Below are positions 18,583-26,813 of a stretch of DNA of 64,000 nucleotides, piece by piece (the stretch's first letter is position 1; the number at the start of each line of letters is the position of its first letter). Below the pieces are notes generated by a model, which saw nothing but the letters and a program-made list of their open reading frames with translations, did no database searches and was not told where the DNA came from. The position numbers were made by a program, and so were the translations under genes. The DNA is from Pseudofrankia saprophytica (GTDB taxonomy: Bacteria; Actinomycetota; Actinomycetes; Frankiales; Frankiaceae): the NCBI RefSeq assembly GCF_000235425.2, contig NZ_KI912266.1, positions 6,591,464 through 6,655,463 of the forward strand, written 5' to 3'.

Positions 18583-18796
18583 CGGCCAGCGCGGTCGACG
18601 GCTCGCTAGGCGAATCATCTTGGCGTACAGGACGGCCTTCGACTATTGAGCCAGGCAACAGCCTGAATTTGAGAGCGGCGAACTGAATCCTCAACAAAAG
18701 CGCTCGACGAGCGCTCGACTTATTTTGGCGAGCCTTCCAATCCGCCTTTCCGTACCGGTTTGCCATATCCGGGCCGGTTTGTTTATCGTGGGCGCC

Positions 18797-19699
18797 ATGC
18801 CGAGCGGGAAACACGAGGCGCCGATCGAGCTGGTCACGCTTGCCCCGGGCGTGGTGGTCGATCTGCTGTCGGATATATTTCTGGTCAAGGTGCCAGACTT
18901 TCGCGAGGTCACGGAGCCGAGCACGGACATGCGGATGCTGGCTCCCCGCACCTACCATGCCGACGGGGCGCTGCTGTTCAAGGACACCGAAGACCAGCCG
19001 GTGCTGGGCGTGGTGCTGGAGGTGCAGCGCGCATGGGATCCGCGAAAACACTGGACGTGGATGCTTTATGTGGCGCACATGGCCGTGCGGCTGCGAGTCA
19101 GGACGCTTCTGCTCGTGTACTGCCCTGACCCCGTCGTAGCTCGGCGTTATGAGCGGCTATACGAGCCGCGGGACCGCTACTCGCCGCAGGAGCCACTCAT
19201 CTTCTCGCCGGGGGATGTACCTCGGATTGTCGACGTCGAACGTGCACGCGCAAACCCCGCGCTCGCGGTGTTCTCCGCGATCTGTCACGGCAACGACGCC
19301 GATATCGACGACTACTTCCCGGCGTTGGCTGAAGTCATGCGAACGGCCGACTTCGAAGCGGCCGCGTCATACGATGACATATTGGTGGCCGGACTACCCC
19401 ATGCGGTCCGGATCAGGTGGGAGGCATACATGGACAGCGCCGTCAGGCACAGGTACTACAGCGACTTCTACCGCCAGCTCGACGCCCGGGCGCGCGCCGA
19501 GGGCCAGACCGAGGGCCGAGTCGAGGGCCGGGTCGAGGGCCGGGGGCACTCGGTGCTGACCGTGCTGGAGGCGCGCCGCGTGGCGGTTCCCGACGCCGCT
19601 CGCGAGCAGATCCTCTCCTGCACCGACCTCGACCGGCTCGACACCTGGCTACGCCGCGCCGTCGCCGCCGCCACCATCGACGACGTCCTCCAGCCCTAA
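18797..19699 (+). CDS. PD-(D/E)XK nuclease-like protein of an actinobacterial hypothetical family
   Basis: The protein has 300 residues from the ATG at 18797; a longer frame exists but its first 24 residues are not family-like. The pattern ADGALLFKD...VVLEVQ followed by a Lys/Trp segment (RKHWTW) is a plausible D-ExQ nuclease core, and LLVYCPDPVVARRYE is typical of the large Streptomyces/Frankia family of Rpn-like hypothetical proteins. The C-terminus has a repeated EGR stretch (EGQTEGRVEGRVEGRG), a feature shared with Rpn/PDDEXK transposase-like proteins. Cleavage activity is not proven for this family. It stands alone with about 210 bp of gap upstream. Confidence 0.65.
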   Translation: MPSGKHEAPIELVTLAPGVVVDLLSDIFLVKVPDFREVTEPSTDMRMLAPRTYHADGALLFKDTEDQPVLGVVLEVQRAWDPRKHWTWMLYVAHMAVRLRVRTLLLVYCPDPVVARRYERLYEPRDRYSPQEPLIFSPGDVPRIVDVERARANPALAVFSAICHGNDADIDDYFPALAEVMRTADFEAAASYDDILVAGLPHAVRIRWEAYMDSAVRHRYYSDFYRQLDARARAEGQTEGRVEGRVEGRGHSVLTVLEARRVAVPDAAREQILSCTDLDRLDTWLRRAVAAATIDDVLQP

Positions 19700-19964
19700 T
19701 CGGACACTGCGGCGCAAGGGCCGTGGCCCGGTGCTCCGCGACACGAAGCGGCCGACCTGGTGACCTACGGTGCCGGGCTCCGCCCATGGGCGCCGCGCAT
19801 GCCGGTGACGCGCACATCGAACCAGATAGATGATCATCACTAATCGAGCGCCGAACGATGCCTTGCGGTAGGGCGAATGGGTTGAAAACACGTGGTGCTG
19901 CCCCTAACCTGCGCACACGCCGTCGATCGCCGGATCTGACGCCATGCCAGCGACAGGACCCGCC

Positions 19965-22205
19965 ATGAGTACAACTGCCGCCAGCACATCTCCACAAGAC
20001 GTCCCGCCTGGCGGGGCCGCTGACGAAACCGGACTCGGGGTCAGCCGGCTGTGGCGGCGGGAACTGGCGCACTACCCCGCGCTCGGGCCACGGCTGGCGG
20101 CGCTGTCGATCGTCGTCCTGACGACGATCTTGTTCTACTACCAGTACTACCTGATCAGCGGCGTCAGCGAGCAGGTGCTGACCAGTACCGGCATCTCGTT
20201 CCTGTTCTTCGTCAACATCAACGTGGTCTCCGCGCTCGCCAGTGCTCTGGCGTCGCTCGCTGGCGGAGTGTGCGACCGCTACGGCCGAGCAAACATCGTG
20301 ACCGTCGGCGTGCTGCTCTGCGCGCTCATCTGCCTGTTCGGTTTTCCGAACGTCGAGTCGGGCTGGAGCGTCGGGATTCTCTACTCGTTGCTCGGCGCGA
20401 TCGAGGGCACCGTGCTCGTCGCGACGCCGGCCCTGATCCGTGACTTCAGCCCGCAGGTGGGCCGAGCGTCGGCGATGGGCTTCTGGACGATAGGCCCCGT
20501 CGCCGGCAGCCTGGTCGTCAGCGTCGTGGTGAGCAACACCGCCGATCACCTCACCGACTGGCGTGACCAATACGTCATCGCCGGCTTCGCCGGGCTCGGC
20601 GTGTTCATCATCGCCCTGCTGTTCCTGCGTGAACTCTCGCCGCGGCTGCGGGACCAGGTCATGGTCAGTGAACATGACCGCGCCCTGGTCGAGGCCAGGG
20701 CGCGGGGCCTCGACGCCGCCGACCTCGAGGCGGCGTTGCGCCGGCCATGGCGGCAGATGCTGCATCTGGACATCCTCGGCTCCGCCCTCGCCATCAGCCT
20801 GTTCCTGTTCATCTACTTCGTGGCCGTCGGCTTCTTCCCGATCTTCTTCCAGACCCTGTTCGGGTTCAGCACCTCGCAGGCCAACGCGCTGGGCAACTGG
20901 ATGTGGGGCTGCGAGGCGGCGGCGCTGATCCTGATCGGCTGGGTGTCCGACCGACTGCGGGTCCGCAAGCCGTTCATGGTCGTTGGCGCGGTCGGCGCGG
21001 TCATCTGCACGCTGCTGCTGATCGGCCGCACCAGTCACGCCGACACGGGCTACTACACGTTCGTCGGGATCCTCGTCCCGCTCGCGATCTCGCTCGGCCT
21101 CGCGTTCGCGCCGTGGATGGCGAGCTTCACCGAGACCGTCGAGCGGCGCAACCCCGCCCTCACCGCCACCGGGCTGGCGCTGTGGGGGCTGACGATTCGC
21201 GCGGTCGTCACCATCTCGACCTTCCTGCTCCCGTACATCGTCACCACCGTCACGCCGCTCGTGCAGGACGGCCCCACGGTCCAGGCCGCCGCGAGCGGGC
21301 AGGACCCGACGCTGGACGCTACGCAGAACGCCGTCGTCAAGGCCGTCGCGGCGGACCCGGCCATCGTCGACAAGGTCCAGGCTCTCGCGGCGAAATACGA
21401 CAAGCAGCTCGCGACGGCCGCGAAGCTGACCCCGGCCACGCAGAGCGCGCTGTCCAAGGACCCGGCGAACACCGCGACGCAGGCCGCGGCGCTCAGCGAG
21501 ATATCCGGTAAGCCGGTCGCCGACGTTGCCCGAGTCATCGATCTCAGCGGCCGCTACGGGGCGGAGCTCGCCACGGCGGAAACGATCGACGACCAGACGA
21601 TCGTCACGGTCCTGACGAACCCGGCGGACACAGCGGCGACGGCCAAGGCCGAAGGCGAGATCGCCGCGAAACTCGGCCTCACCCCGGAAGTAGCCCACAC
21701 CAGGCTCACCGACCTGCGCGCGGTACCGCTGCCTGATCTGCTCTTCATGGATGCCAACGGCGCCGCGGTGCAGCAGGCCGCCGACCAGCTCACCGCGCTC
21801 GCCGCCGTGCCCGGGGCGGACCTCGACTACCTCGACAAATACGGCACCTCGCTGCAGAACCCGAAGGTTCAGGCGGTGCTGATGTATCTGGACAAGAACG
21901 GCGCAAAGGTACAGAAGGCCGCGGCGGACTCCCCCGGCCAGTGGCAGACCTATTTCTGGATCGCCGTCGCGGGCGAGCTGGTGTTCATCCCGCTCATCTT
22001 CCTGATGGCCGGGCCGTGGCGTCCCAGCACCGCCCGACGCCAGGAGCGGGAGCACCAGGCGATGGTCGACGCCGAGCTGGCCCGCCTCAGCACTCCCACC
22101 ACCGCCAGCGCGGACACCGCCACCAGCCCGGATGCCGTCGCTGGTTCGGACGCCGCCACCAGCCCGGACACGCCCGCCACCGTGGAGACGCCCGTCGAAC
22201 CGTGA
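19965..22205 (+). CDS. MFS transporter with a large extracytoplasmic insert before the last helix
   Basis: The protein has 746 residues from the ATG at 19965 (AGGAC upstream); the in-frame ATG at 19944 is the alternative. The first 430 residues are a normal MFS core with eleven recognisable helices and the loop motif GGVCDRYGRANI. Then about 230 residues, rich in Ala/Thr/Asp and predicted helical, stand between the eleventh helix and the final one (WIAVAGELVFIPLIFLMAG). The tail has repeated AT/SP motifs. Ordinary MFS proteins have 400-450 residues, so the insert is a clear extra domain that should face outside if topology is standard. Such transporters occur in actinobacteria; the substrate is unknown. 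No partner gene adjoins it. Confidence 0.8.
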   Translation: MSTTAASTSPQDVPPGGAADETGLGVSRLWRRELAHYPALGPRLAALSIVVLTTILFYYQYYLISGVSEQVLTSTGISFLFFVNINVVSALASALASLAGGVCDRYGRANIVTVGVLLCALICLFGFPNVESGWSVGILYSLLGAIEGTVLVATPALIRDFSPQVGRASAMGFWTIGPVAGSLVVSVVVSNTADHLTDWRDQYVIAGFAGLGVFIIALLFLRELSPRLRDQVMVSEHDRALVEARARGLDAADLEAALRRPWRQMLHLDILGSALAISLFLFIYFVAVGFFPIFFQTLFGFSTSQANALGNWMWGCEAAALILIGWVSDRLRVRKPFMVVGAVGAVICTLLLIGRTSHADTGYYTFVGILVPLAISLGLAFAPWMASFTETVERRNPALTATGLALWGLTIRAVVTISTFLLPYIVTTVTPLVQDGPTVQAAASGQDPTLDATQNAVVKAVAADPAIVDKVQALAAKYDKQLATAAKLTPATQSALSKDPANTATQAAALSEISGKPVADVARVIDLSGRYGAELATAETIDDQTIVTVLTNPADTAATAKAEGEIAAKLGLTPEVAHTRLTDLRAVPLPDLLFMDANGAAVQQAADQLTALAAVPGADLDYLDKYGTSLQNPKVQAVLMYLDKNGAKVQKAAADSPGQWQTYFWIAVAGELVFIPLIFLMAGPWRPSTARRQEREHQAMVDAELARLSTPTTASADTATSPDAVAGSDAATSPDTPATVETPVEP

Positions 22206-22691
22206 CCCACGACGTGGCCGGCCAGGCAAGCTCTGGTCCTCCCCGCACCCGCCCTCCGGCGTCGCGGCACGCTCGACACCTCATGACGCCGACCGGTCAC
22301 GCCTTGGATAATTCAGTCGGCAGATGACGCGTGACGATGGCCACAAGTCGAACCCCGGTCGCCTTGTGTGCAAGCAGGAAATGCGCCGGGTCACCGATCG
22401 AGCCCGCATCCGGTGCCCCCGATGTTTGCCCTCGGCCCAGGATCCTGTCTAACGTTGTATTCGTTCCGGCCGGGAGCACGAACCCACCGGCGCGCACGCC
22501 GGACCGACGCCGAGTTCTGCCCACGGTTCCGGCGCCCGTCATCGCATCTGTTCGCGGGGCAGAAACGGAGAACCCGCAGGCGGTCGCCGGGCGGGTACGA
22601 AGAAACATTGTTCTCGTGGACGTGGCCAACCAGCCACGGTTTCTCATGCCCGTTTCCGGGCTTCCGCAGGTGTCGTGGGAAAGAATCTATC
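22206..22691. other. Gap of 486 bp without a convincing gene
   Basis: Open frames on both strands lack family features. The frame of the downstream deacetylase extends far into this gap but without coding character, which is why its start is placed at 22692. Confidence 0.5.
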
Positions 22692-23513
22692 TTGTCGATC
22701 CGGGCCAAGAGCACCCAGCGCGACGTCCGATCCCGGCTCCTGGCCTGGACCGTGGCGGGGGCCATCGGGCTGACGTCGGCGGGCATGGTCGAGTCCGCCC
22801 GGCCGGCCCTGGCGGCCGAGGCGGCAACGGCAACGGCAACGGCAACGGCGGCAACGCCCACGGCAGCGGCGACGTCGGCGGCCGTGCGGAAACGGCCGGT
22901 CTACACCGTGCACCAGATCCTTCCGCAGGCCCCGGCGAACGCGGTCGCGCTGACCCTGGACGACGGGCCAGACCCCTCCTGGACGCCGCGGGTGCTAGCG
23001 CTGCTCCGGAAGTACGACGTGCGGGCGACCTTCTGCCTCGTCGGGAGGCAGGCGCGGGCCCATCCGGACCTCGTCCGGCAGATCGTCGCCGACGGTCATG
23101 CGATCTGTAACCACACCATGACGCATCCCCAGCCGTTCGCTCACCGGTCCGCCGCCGCGATCGAGCAGGAGATCGACCAGGCCCAGTCCGCGATCACGGC
23201 CGCCGCGGGCACCGCGCCGCGCCTGTTCCGCTCGCCAGGCGGCGACTGGTCGCCGGCCGTGCTCGAAGCGGCGGCCAAGCGCGGCCTGACCCCGATCGGC
23301 TGGGACGTTGACCCCAGAGACTGGTCTCGCCCCGGCACGCAGAAGATCGTCGACAACCTGCTGGCGGCGAAGCCCGGAGACATCATGCTCTGCCATGATG
23401 GCGACGGGGACCGGTCGAGCGATACCGGCACGGACCGCTCGGAGACGGTGCAGGCCCTGGAAGTGGCGCTACCCCAGCTGAAGAGCAAGGGCTACACGTT
23501 CGTCACGCTGTAA
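22692..23513 (+). CDS. Secreted polysaccharide deacetylase (NodB homology domain)
   Basis: The protein has 273 residues from a TTG at 22692, preceded by GGGAAAG; this start gives a good Sec signal peptide (basic RDVRSRLL, then WTVAGAIGLTSAGM, cleavage near ALAAEA). A short Ala/Thr repeat encoded by six-base repeats (ACGGCA around 22825-22860) links to the NodB domain. Catalytic motifs are complete: TLDDGPD, the metal-binding HTMTHP, RSPGGDW, and the late LCHDG. It removes acetyl groups from N-acetylglucosamine in peptidoglycan or another wall glycan, outside the cell. Upstream starts in the same frame give no signal peptide at the N-terminus and are less likely. Confidence 0.85.
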   Translation: MSIRAKSTQRDVRSRLLAWTVAGAIGLTSAGMVESARPALAAEAATATATATAATPTAAATSAAVRKRPVYTVHQILPQAPANAVALTLDDGPDPSWTPRVLALLRKYDVRATFCLVGRQARAHPDLVRQIVADGHAICNHTMTHPQPFAHRSAAAIEQEIDQAQSAITAAAGTAPRLFRSPGGDWSPAVLEAAAKRGLTPIGWDVDPRDWSRPGTQKIVDNLLAAKPGDIMLCHDGDGDRSSDTGTDRSETVQALEVALPQLKSKGYTFVTL

Positions 23514-23524
23514 CAGACGGCCGC

Positions 23525-24109
23525 TCAACTCACCTTCTCTCCGCGGTCGCGGCGCAGGACCGTGAGCGCGGTCAGCGCGCCCGCGTCGGCGGGTTCGGCC
23601 GCGGTGAAGCTGTAGTCGGCGGAGGTGCCCGTGGCGAACAGCCGGTCGCCCTCTCCGACGACCGTCGGGAAGGTGATCAGCCGGTACTCGTCGACCAGGT
23701 CGGCCGCGGCCAGCGCGTGCACCAGGCTCAGGCTGCCGATCACGACGACGTCGCGCCGCGCACGCTCGGCGGCGACCCACGCCACCGGGTCGCCGTCGAT
23801 GGCCGCCGAGTTCGACCAGGCGGTCGCGTCGATGCCGGCCCGGGTGGCGACGCGCTTGGGCACGGCGTTCATCAGGCCGGCGAAGTCCCCGGCCCGGCCC
23901 GGCCAGAGCCGGGCGAAGTGCTCCCAGGTGCGCCGGCCGTAGAGCTGCACACCCTGCTCCATCCGCGCCCCGAGGCGGAACTTGTCGCCGTCGACCGGCC
24001 CCAGGCCGTGCCGGAAGGCCCAGCCACCGTGGCCCGTCCCCCAGCGCCCGTCGGGGTCGGAGACCACGCCGTCCAGGGTGGTGAACTGGACGACGATGAC
24101 GTCGCTCAT
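23525..24109 (-). CDS. Dihydrofolate reductase-like (RibD C-terminal) family protein
   Basis: The protein has 194 residues from the ATG at 24109, with GGAGGG about 8 bp upstream. The start VIVVQFTTLDGVVSDPDG, middle LYGRRTWEHF and late VVVIGSLSLVHALAAADLVDEYRL are typical of the RibD_C/DHFR-like fold, an NADPH-binding reductase domain. Members of this group are common in actinobacteria and are mostly of unknown substrate; few act as real DHFR. It converges with the deacetylase gene at only 11 bp distance and is divergent from the sigma factor gene. Confidence 0.88.
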   Translation of the reverse strand: MSDVIVVQFTTLDGVVSDPDGRWGTGHGGWAFRHGLGPVDGDKFRLGARMEQGVQLYGRRTWEHFARLWPGRAGDFAGLMNAVPKRVATRAGIDATAWSNSAAIDGDPVAWVAAERARRDVVVIGSLSLVHALAAADLVDEYRLITFPTVVGEGDRLFATGTSADYSFTAAEPADAGALTALTVLRRDRGEKVS

Positions 24110-24236
24110 CGCGGATCCCTCCTGCCGTGGCGGCTCTCGTCCGGCCGCCCTCACCCGACACATACCGGGCCCGGGCGGCGAACTCATCGCCCCTCGGCGC
24201 GGAGGATTCCGATCGTGGCGGGCGTAGGCTCGCCGC

Positions 24237-25322
24237 GTGGCCGAGCCGACGACGACGCGGAGCCGCGACGAGGCGCCGAGCCCCGATGAGGCGCCGAGCC
24301 GCCACGAGGCGCCGAGCCGCGACGAAAGGCACGAGGCCTACCGCGGCGACCTTCTCGCACACTGCTACCGGATGCTCGGCTCTCTCGAGGAAGCCGAGGA
24401 CGTGGTCCAGGAGACGCTTCTTCGAGCCTGGCGGGCGGCTGACCGGTACGACCCGCGGCGGGCGTCGTTGCGCACCTGGCTGCACCGGATCGCCACCAAC
24501 GCCTGCCTCACCGCGTTGGAGGGAAGGGCCCGCCGCCCGCTGCCGACCGGGTTGGGGCCGGCCGGCGACGACCCGCAGGTTCCGCTGGTGCCCAGCCTCG
24601 ACATTCCGTGGTTGCAGCCGTTCGCCGACGCCCGCCTCGGCGATCCCTCGGACGCCGCGCAGCAGCGCGTAGGCCTGCGGCTGGCCTTCGTCGCGGCCCT
24701 GCAACTGCTGCCCGCGCGGCAGCGCGCGGCGCTCGTGCTGCGCGAGGTGCTCCAGCTGCCGGCCGCCGAGGTGGCACAGGCGCTGGGCAGCAGCGTGGCC
24801 TCGGTGAACAGCGGCCTGCAGCGGGCCCGGGCCACGCTGCGGGATGCCGGGCTGTCGATGGAGGGGCTGCGGGAGCCGGCCGACCCCGCCGAGCGTGCCG
24901 TGGTCGAGCGTTATCTGGCGGCGTTCGAGGCCGCGGACGTTCCCGGCCTGACCCGGTTGCTCGCCGACGACGTGGTGCTGGAAATGCCGCCGGTACCGCT
25001 CTGGCTCTCCGGCCGGGCTCACTACCGCGAGTTCATGGAACGGGTCTTCGCCATGCGCGGGCCCGGTTGGCGCCTGCTGCCCGTCCAGGCCAACGGAAGC
25101 GCGGCCCTCGCGGCATACGCTCCGGACCCCGTCACGGGCGGGGTCCGGGCGCACTCGCTCCAGGTGTTCACGGTGACGGGCGGCCTGATCCAGCACTGCG
25201 TGACGTTCGCCGACCCGACGGTCTTCGACCTGCTCGGACTCCCCGGCGTCCCGCCAGCCGCGGAGCTCCCGCAGGATTCTCCCTTCACCCAGAGTGCCGT
25301 TGGAGGTCAGACCGGCCAGTAG
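24237..25322 (+). CDS. ECF-type sigma-70 factor with SnoaL-like C-terminal domain (SigG/SigJ-like)
   Basis: The protein has 361 residues; the GTG at 24237 starts the frame. The first 32 residues hold an imperfect hexapeptide repeat (DEAPSP/HEAPSR) made by an 18-bp tandem DNA repeat. Sigma region 2 follows (LLAHCYRMLGSLEEAEDVVQ), then region 4 (LLPARQRAALVLREVLQLP, VAQALGSSVASVNSGLQRAR). From about residue 215 a SnoaL-like fold (RYLAAFEAADVPGLTRLLADD) forms a C-terminal regulatory domain in place of an anti-sigma factor. This is the SigG/ECF41-like arrangement, where the tail controls activity. No anti-sigma gene is adjacent. It overlaps the tail of the small frameshifted gene on the other strand. 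Confidence 0.92.
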   Translation: MAEPTTTRSRDEAPSPDEAPSRHEAPSRDERHEAYRGDLLAHCYRMLGSLEEAEDVVQETLLRAWRAADRYDPRRASLRTWLHRIATNACLTALEGRARRPLPTGLGPAGDDPQVPLVPSLDIPWLQPFADARLGDPSDAAQQRVGLRLAFVAALQLLPARQRAALVLREVLQLPAAEVAQALGSSVASVNSGLQRARATLRDAGLSMEGLREPADPAERAVVERYLAAFEAADVPGLTRLLADDVVLEMPPVPLWLSGRAHYREFMERVFAMRGPGWRLLPVQANGSAALAAYAPDPVTGGVRAHSLQVFTVTGGLIQHCVTFADPTVFDLLGLPGVPPAAELPQDSPFTQSAVGGQTGQ

Positions 25323-25541
25323 TACGGCAATGCCGGGTCCACGTCGCCGAACAGCGGGCCGTAGAAGTCCCGGCAGTACCTGCAGATAACCCGGGGTGAC
25401 GGGCAACTGGGCGACTCCCGAGGCGATCCATGAAGGGCTCTGGTGGTCGAAGCTCATCTGGCCGGGTTCCTTCCGGACGATCTCGACGGTGATCCTGCAG
25501 ATGCCGGTCACCCAGAGGTTGCCGTGCGGTTGGTGACTCAT
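25307..25541 (-). pseudogene. Small gene coupled to the PfkB kinase, apparent +1 frameshift
   Basis: The ATG at 25541 overlaps the TGA of the pfkB-like gene (ATGA) and opens a frame with high G/C third positions (MSHQPHGNLWVTGICRITVE, then SWIASGVAQLPVTPGYLQ). At about 25380 this frame loses coding character. The frame one base on takes over with equally good codon use (YCRDFYGPLFGDVDPALPYYW) and stops at 25309-25307. Joining them needs one base removed in CAGGTAC and yields about 78 residues. I do not recognise the product. It may be a sequencing error, a real mutation or a shift site. The 3' end overlaps the sigma gene on the other strand. Confidence 0.4.
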
Positions 25542-26437
25542 TGGCTGCGCGCGAGGAGATCGGTGACGCGTGCATCGGTGATCCGGGTTGCGGCGCCGGG
25601 GGTTCCGACCGCGCAACCAGCGACGACGACGGCACGTTCAGCCGCAGCGTTCGGGTCCCGTCCCGCCAGCAACGAGTGCAGGAAACCCGCGAACAGTGCG
25701 TCGCCCGCGCCGGTCGTGTCTACGACGCCGAACGGAGCGACAGCGGGCACCCGCCGAACGGGACGGTCGCGGACGGCCAGCAAAGCCCCGGCGGGCCCAA
25801 GCCCGATGACGACGATCTGTGCGGGGAATCGCGCAAGGGCTGTCGCCGCAAAGGAGTTGGGTTCGGTTTCGAGGCGTTCGGCGGAGCAGAACAGGATGTC
25901 CGCTGCCCGCAGCCAGGGCTGGCTGTAGTCGTCCTCGACGCCGGTGATGGTCTGGACGTCGACGGCTATGGGAACCCTGGCGCTCTTCGCGATCGCGAGC
26001 AGTGGTCGGTTGAACTCGATGGTGGAAAGCACGGCGAGGCGAGCACCGCGGAGGAGTCGGGCGAACAGCTCCGGCGGATAGACAGCGTCCGGGACGTCCT
26101 TGAGATCGGTGTGGATCTGCCGGGCACCGGCCTTGTCGACGAGAACAGCCGAGGTAGGGGTGTGGGCTGTGCCGACTATTCCGTCGCCCAGAAGCCGGAG
26201 GCTTTCCAACTCCGCCCGGACCAGGGCGCCTGCGGGGTCGGCACCCGTCATCGTGGCCAGCACGACCGGGGACCCAAGCGCCTGCAGCGTCCGGGCCACA
26301 TTGAGACCGACCCCCGACGCCTCGACCCGCAGCTGGTGCGGCAGGTAGCGCACTGGCGAGTACGGGATCGGGAAATCGTCGACCGGAACGGTCTGCTGCA
26401 CGTTCACGACGCCCGCGACGAGCACCGACCCCGCCAT
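25538..26437 (-). CDS. PfkB family carbohydrate (ribokinase-like) kinase
   Basis: The protein has 299 residues from the ATG at 26437; an ATG at 26461 in frame is possible. GVGLNVARTLQALG near residue 45 is the PfkB glycine-rich start and DTTGAGDALFAGF near residue 240 is the second signature, with the catalytic Asp in GAGD. It phosphorylates a sugar or nucleoside; the substrate cannot be named from sequence. Its stop overlaps the start of the small downstream gene (ATGA), so the two form an operon. Confidence 0.9.
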   Translation of the reverse strand: MAGSVLVAGVVNVQQTVPVDDFPIPYSPVRYLPHQLRVEASGVGLNVARTLQALGSPVVLATMTGADPAGALVRAELESLRLLGDGIVGTAHTPTSAVLVDKAGARQIHTDLKDVPDAVYPPELFARLLRGARLAVLSTIEFNRPLLAIAKSARVPIAVDVQTITGVEDDYSQPWLRAADILFCSAERLETEPNSFAATALARFPAQIVVIGLGPAGALLAVRDRPVRRVPAVAPFGVVDTTGAGDALFAGFLHSLLAGRDPNAAAERAVVVAGCAVGTPGAATRITDARVTDLLARSQ

Positions 26438-26813
26438 GGGCACCAAGTATGCCCGCGGCATCGGTACGATCCCGGTTGACGGCCCGTGACGCGTTGCGGG
26501 CGTCGTCCGCGTGGCGCCAGCTTCTGACCTACGGCCCCGGCAAAACGGTCGAAGCGAGGAGAACCGGCTTACGCCGAGGCAGCGACCTTCGGGCAAGCCC
26601 TGCTCAGAGCGTCAGACCGGCAACTGGCCATGGCTACGGCTACGGCTACGGCTACGGCCGCTGTCCGTGGGTCAAGGCCGTGACCTGTACTCAATGGACC
26701 CGGAACTGGCCGCCGCCAGTTTCTGCCCACCGGGCGAAGCCGGGTGACTCCTCCGCCCCTACGACACCGGCCTGACGGAGCCGGCCCATCACGCACACGT
26801 GCGCCCGGTGGGG
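26438..26813. other. Gap of 376 bp with a short tandem repeat
   Basis: No gene is supported. At 26632-26658 GGCTAC is repeated four and a half times in perfect tandem, a simple hexanucleotide microsatellite. The gap ends at the IS630-type insertion. Confidence 0.6.

Noticed and set aside
19443-22229. 928-residue open frame antisense to the MFS transporter
   Set aside because: Arg/Asp/Gly-rich mirror of the transporter codons with no recognisable domain.
23469-25306. Continuation of the small pfkB-coupled frame through the antisense of the sigma factor gene to give 715 residues
   Set aside because: Coding character ends near 25380; the rest mirrors the sigma factor and reductase genes.
26632-26658. 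GGCTAC tandem repeat as a possible CRISPR or regulatory array
   Set aside because: Simple hexanucleotide microsatellite without spacers.
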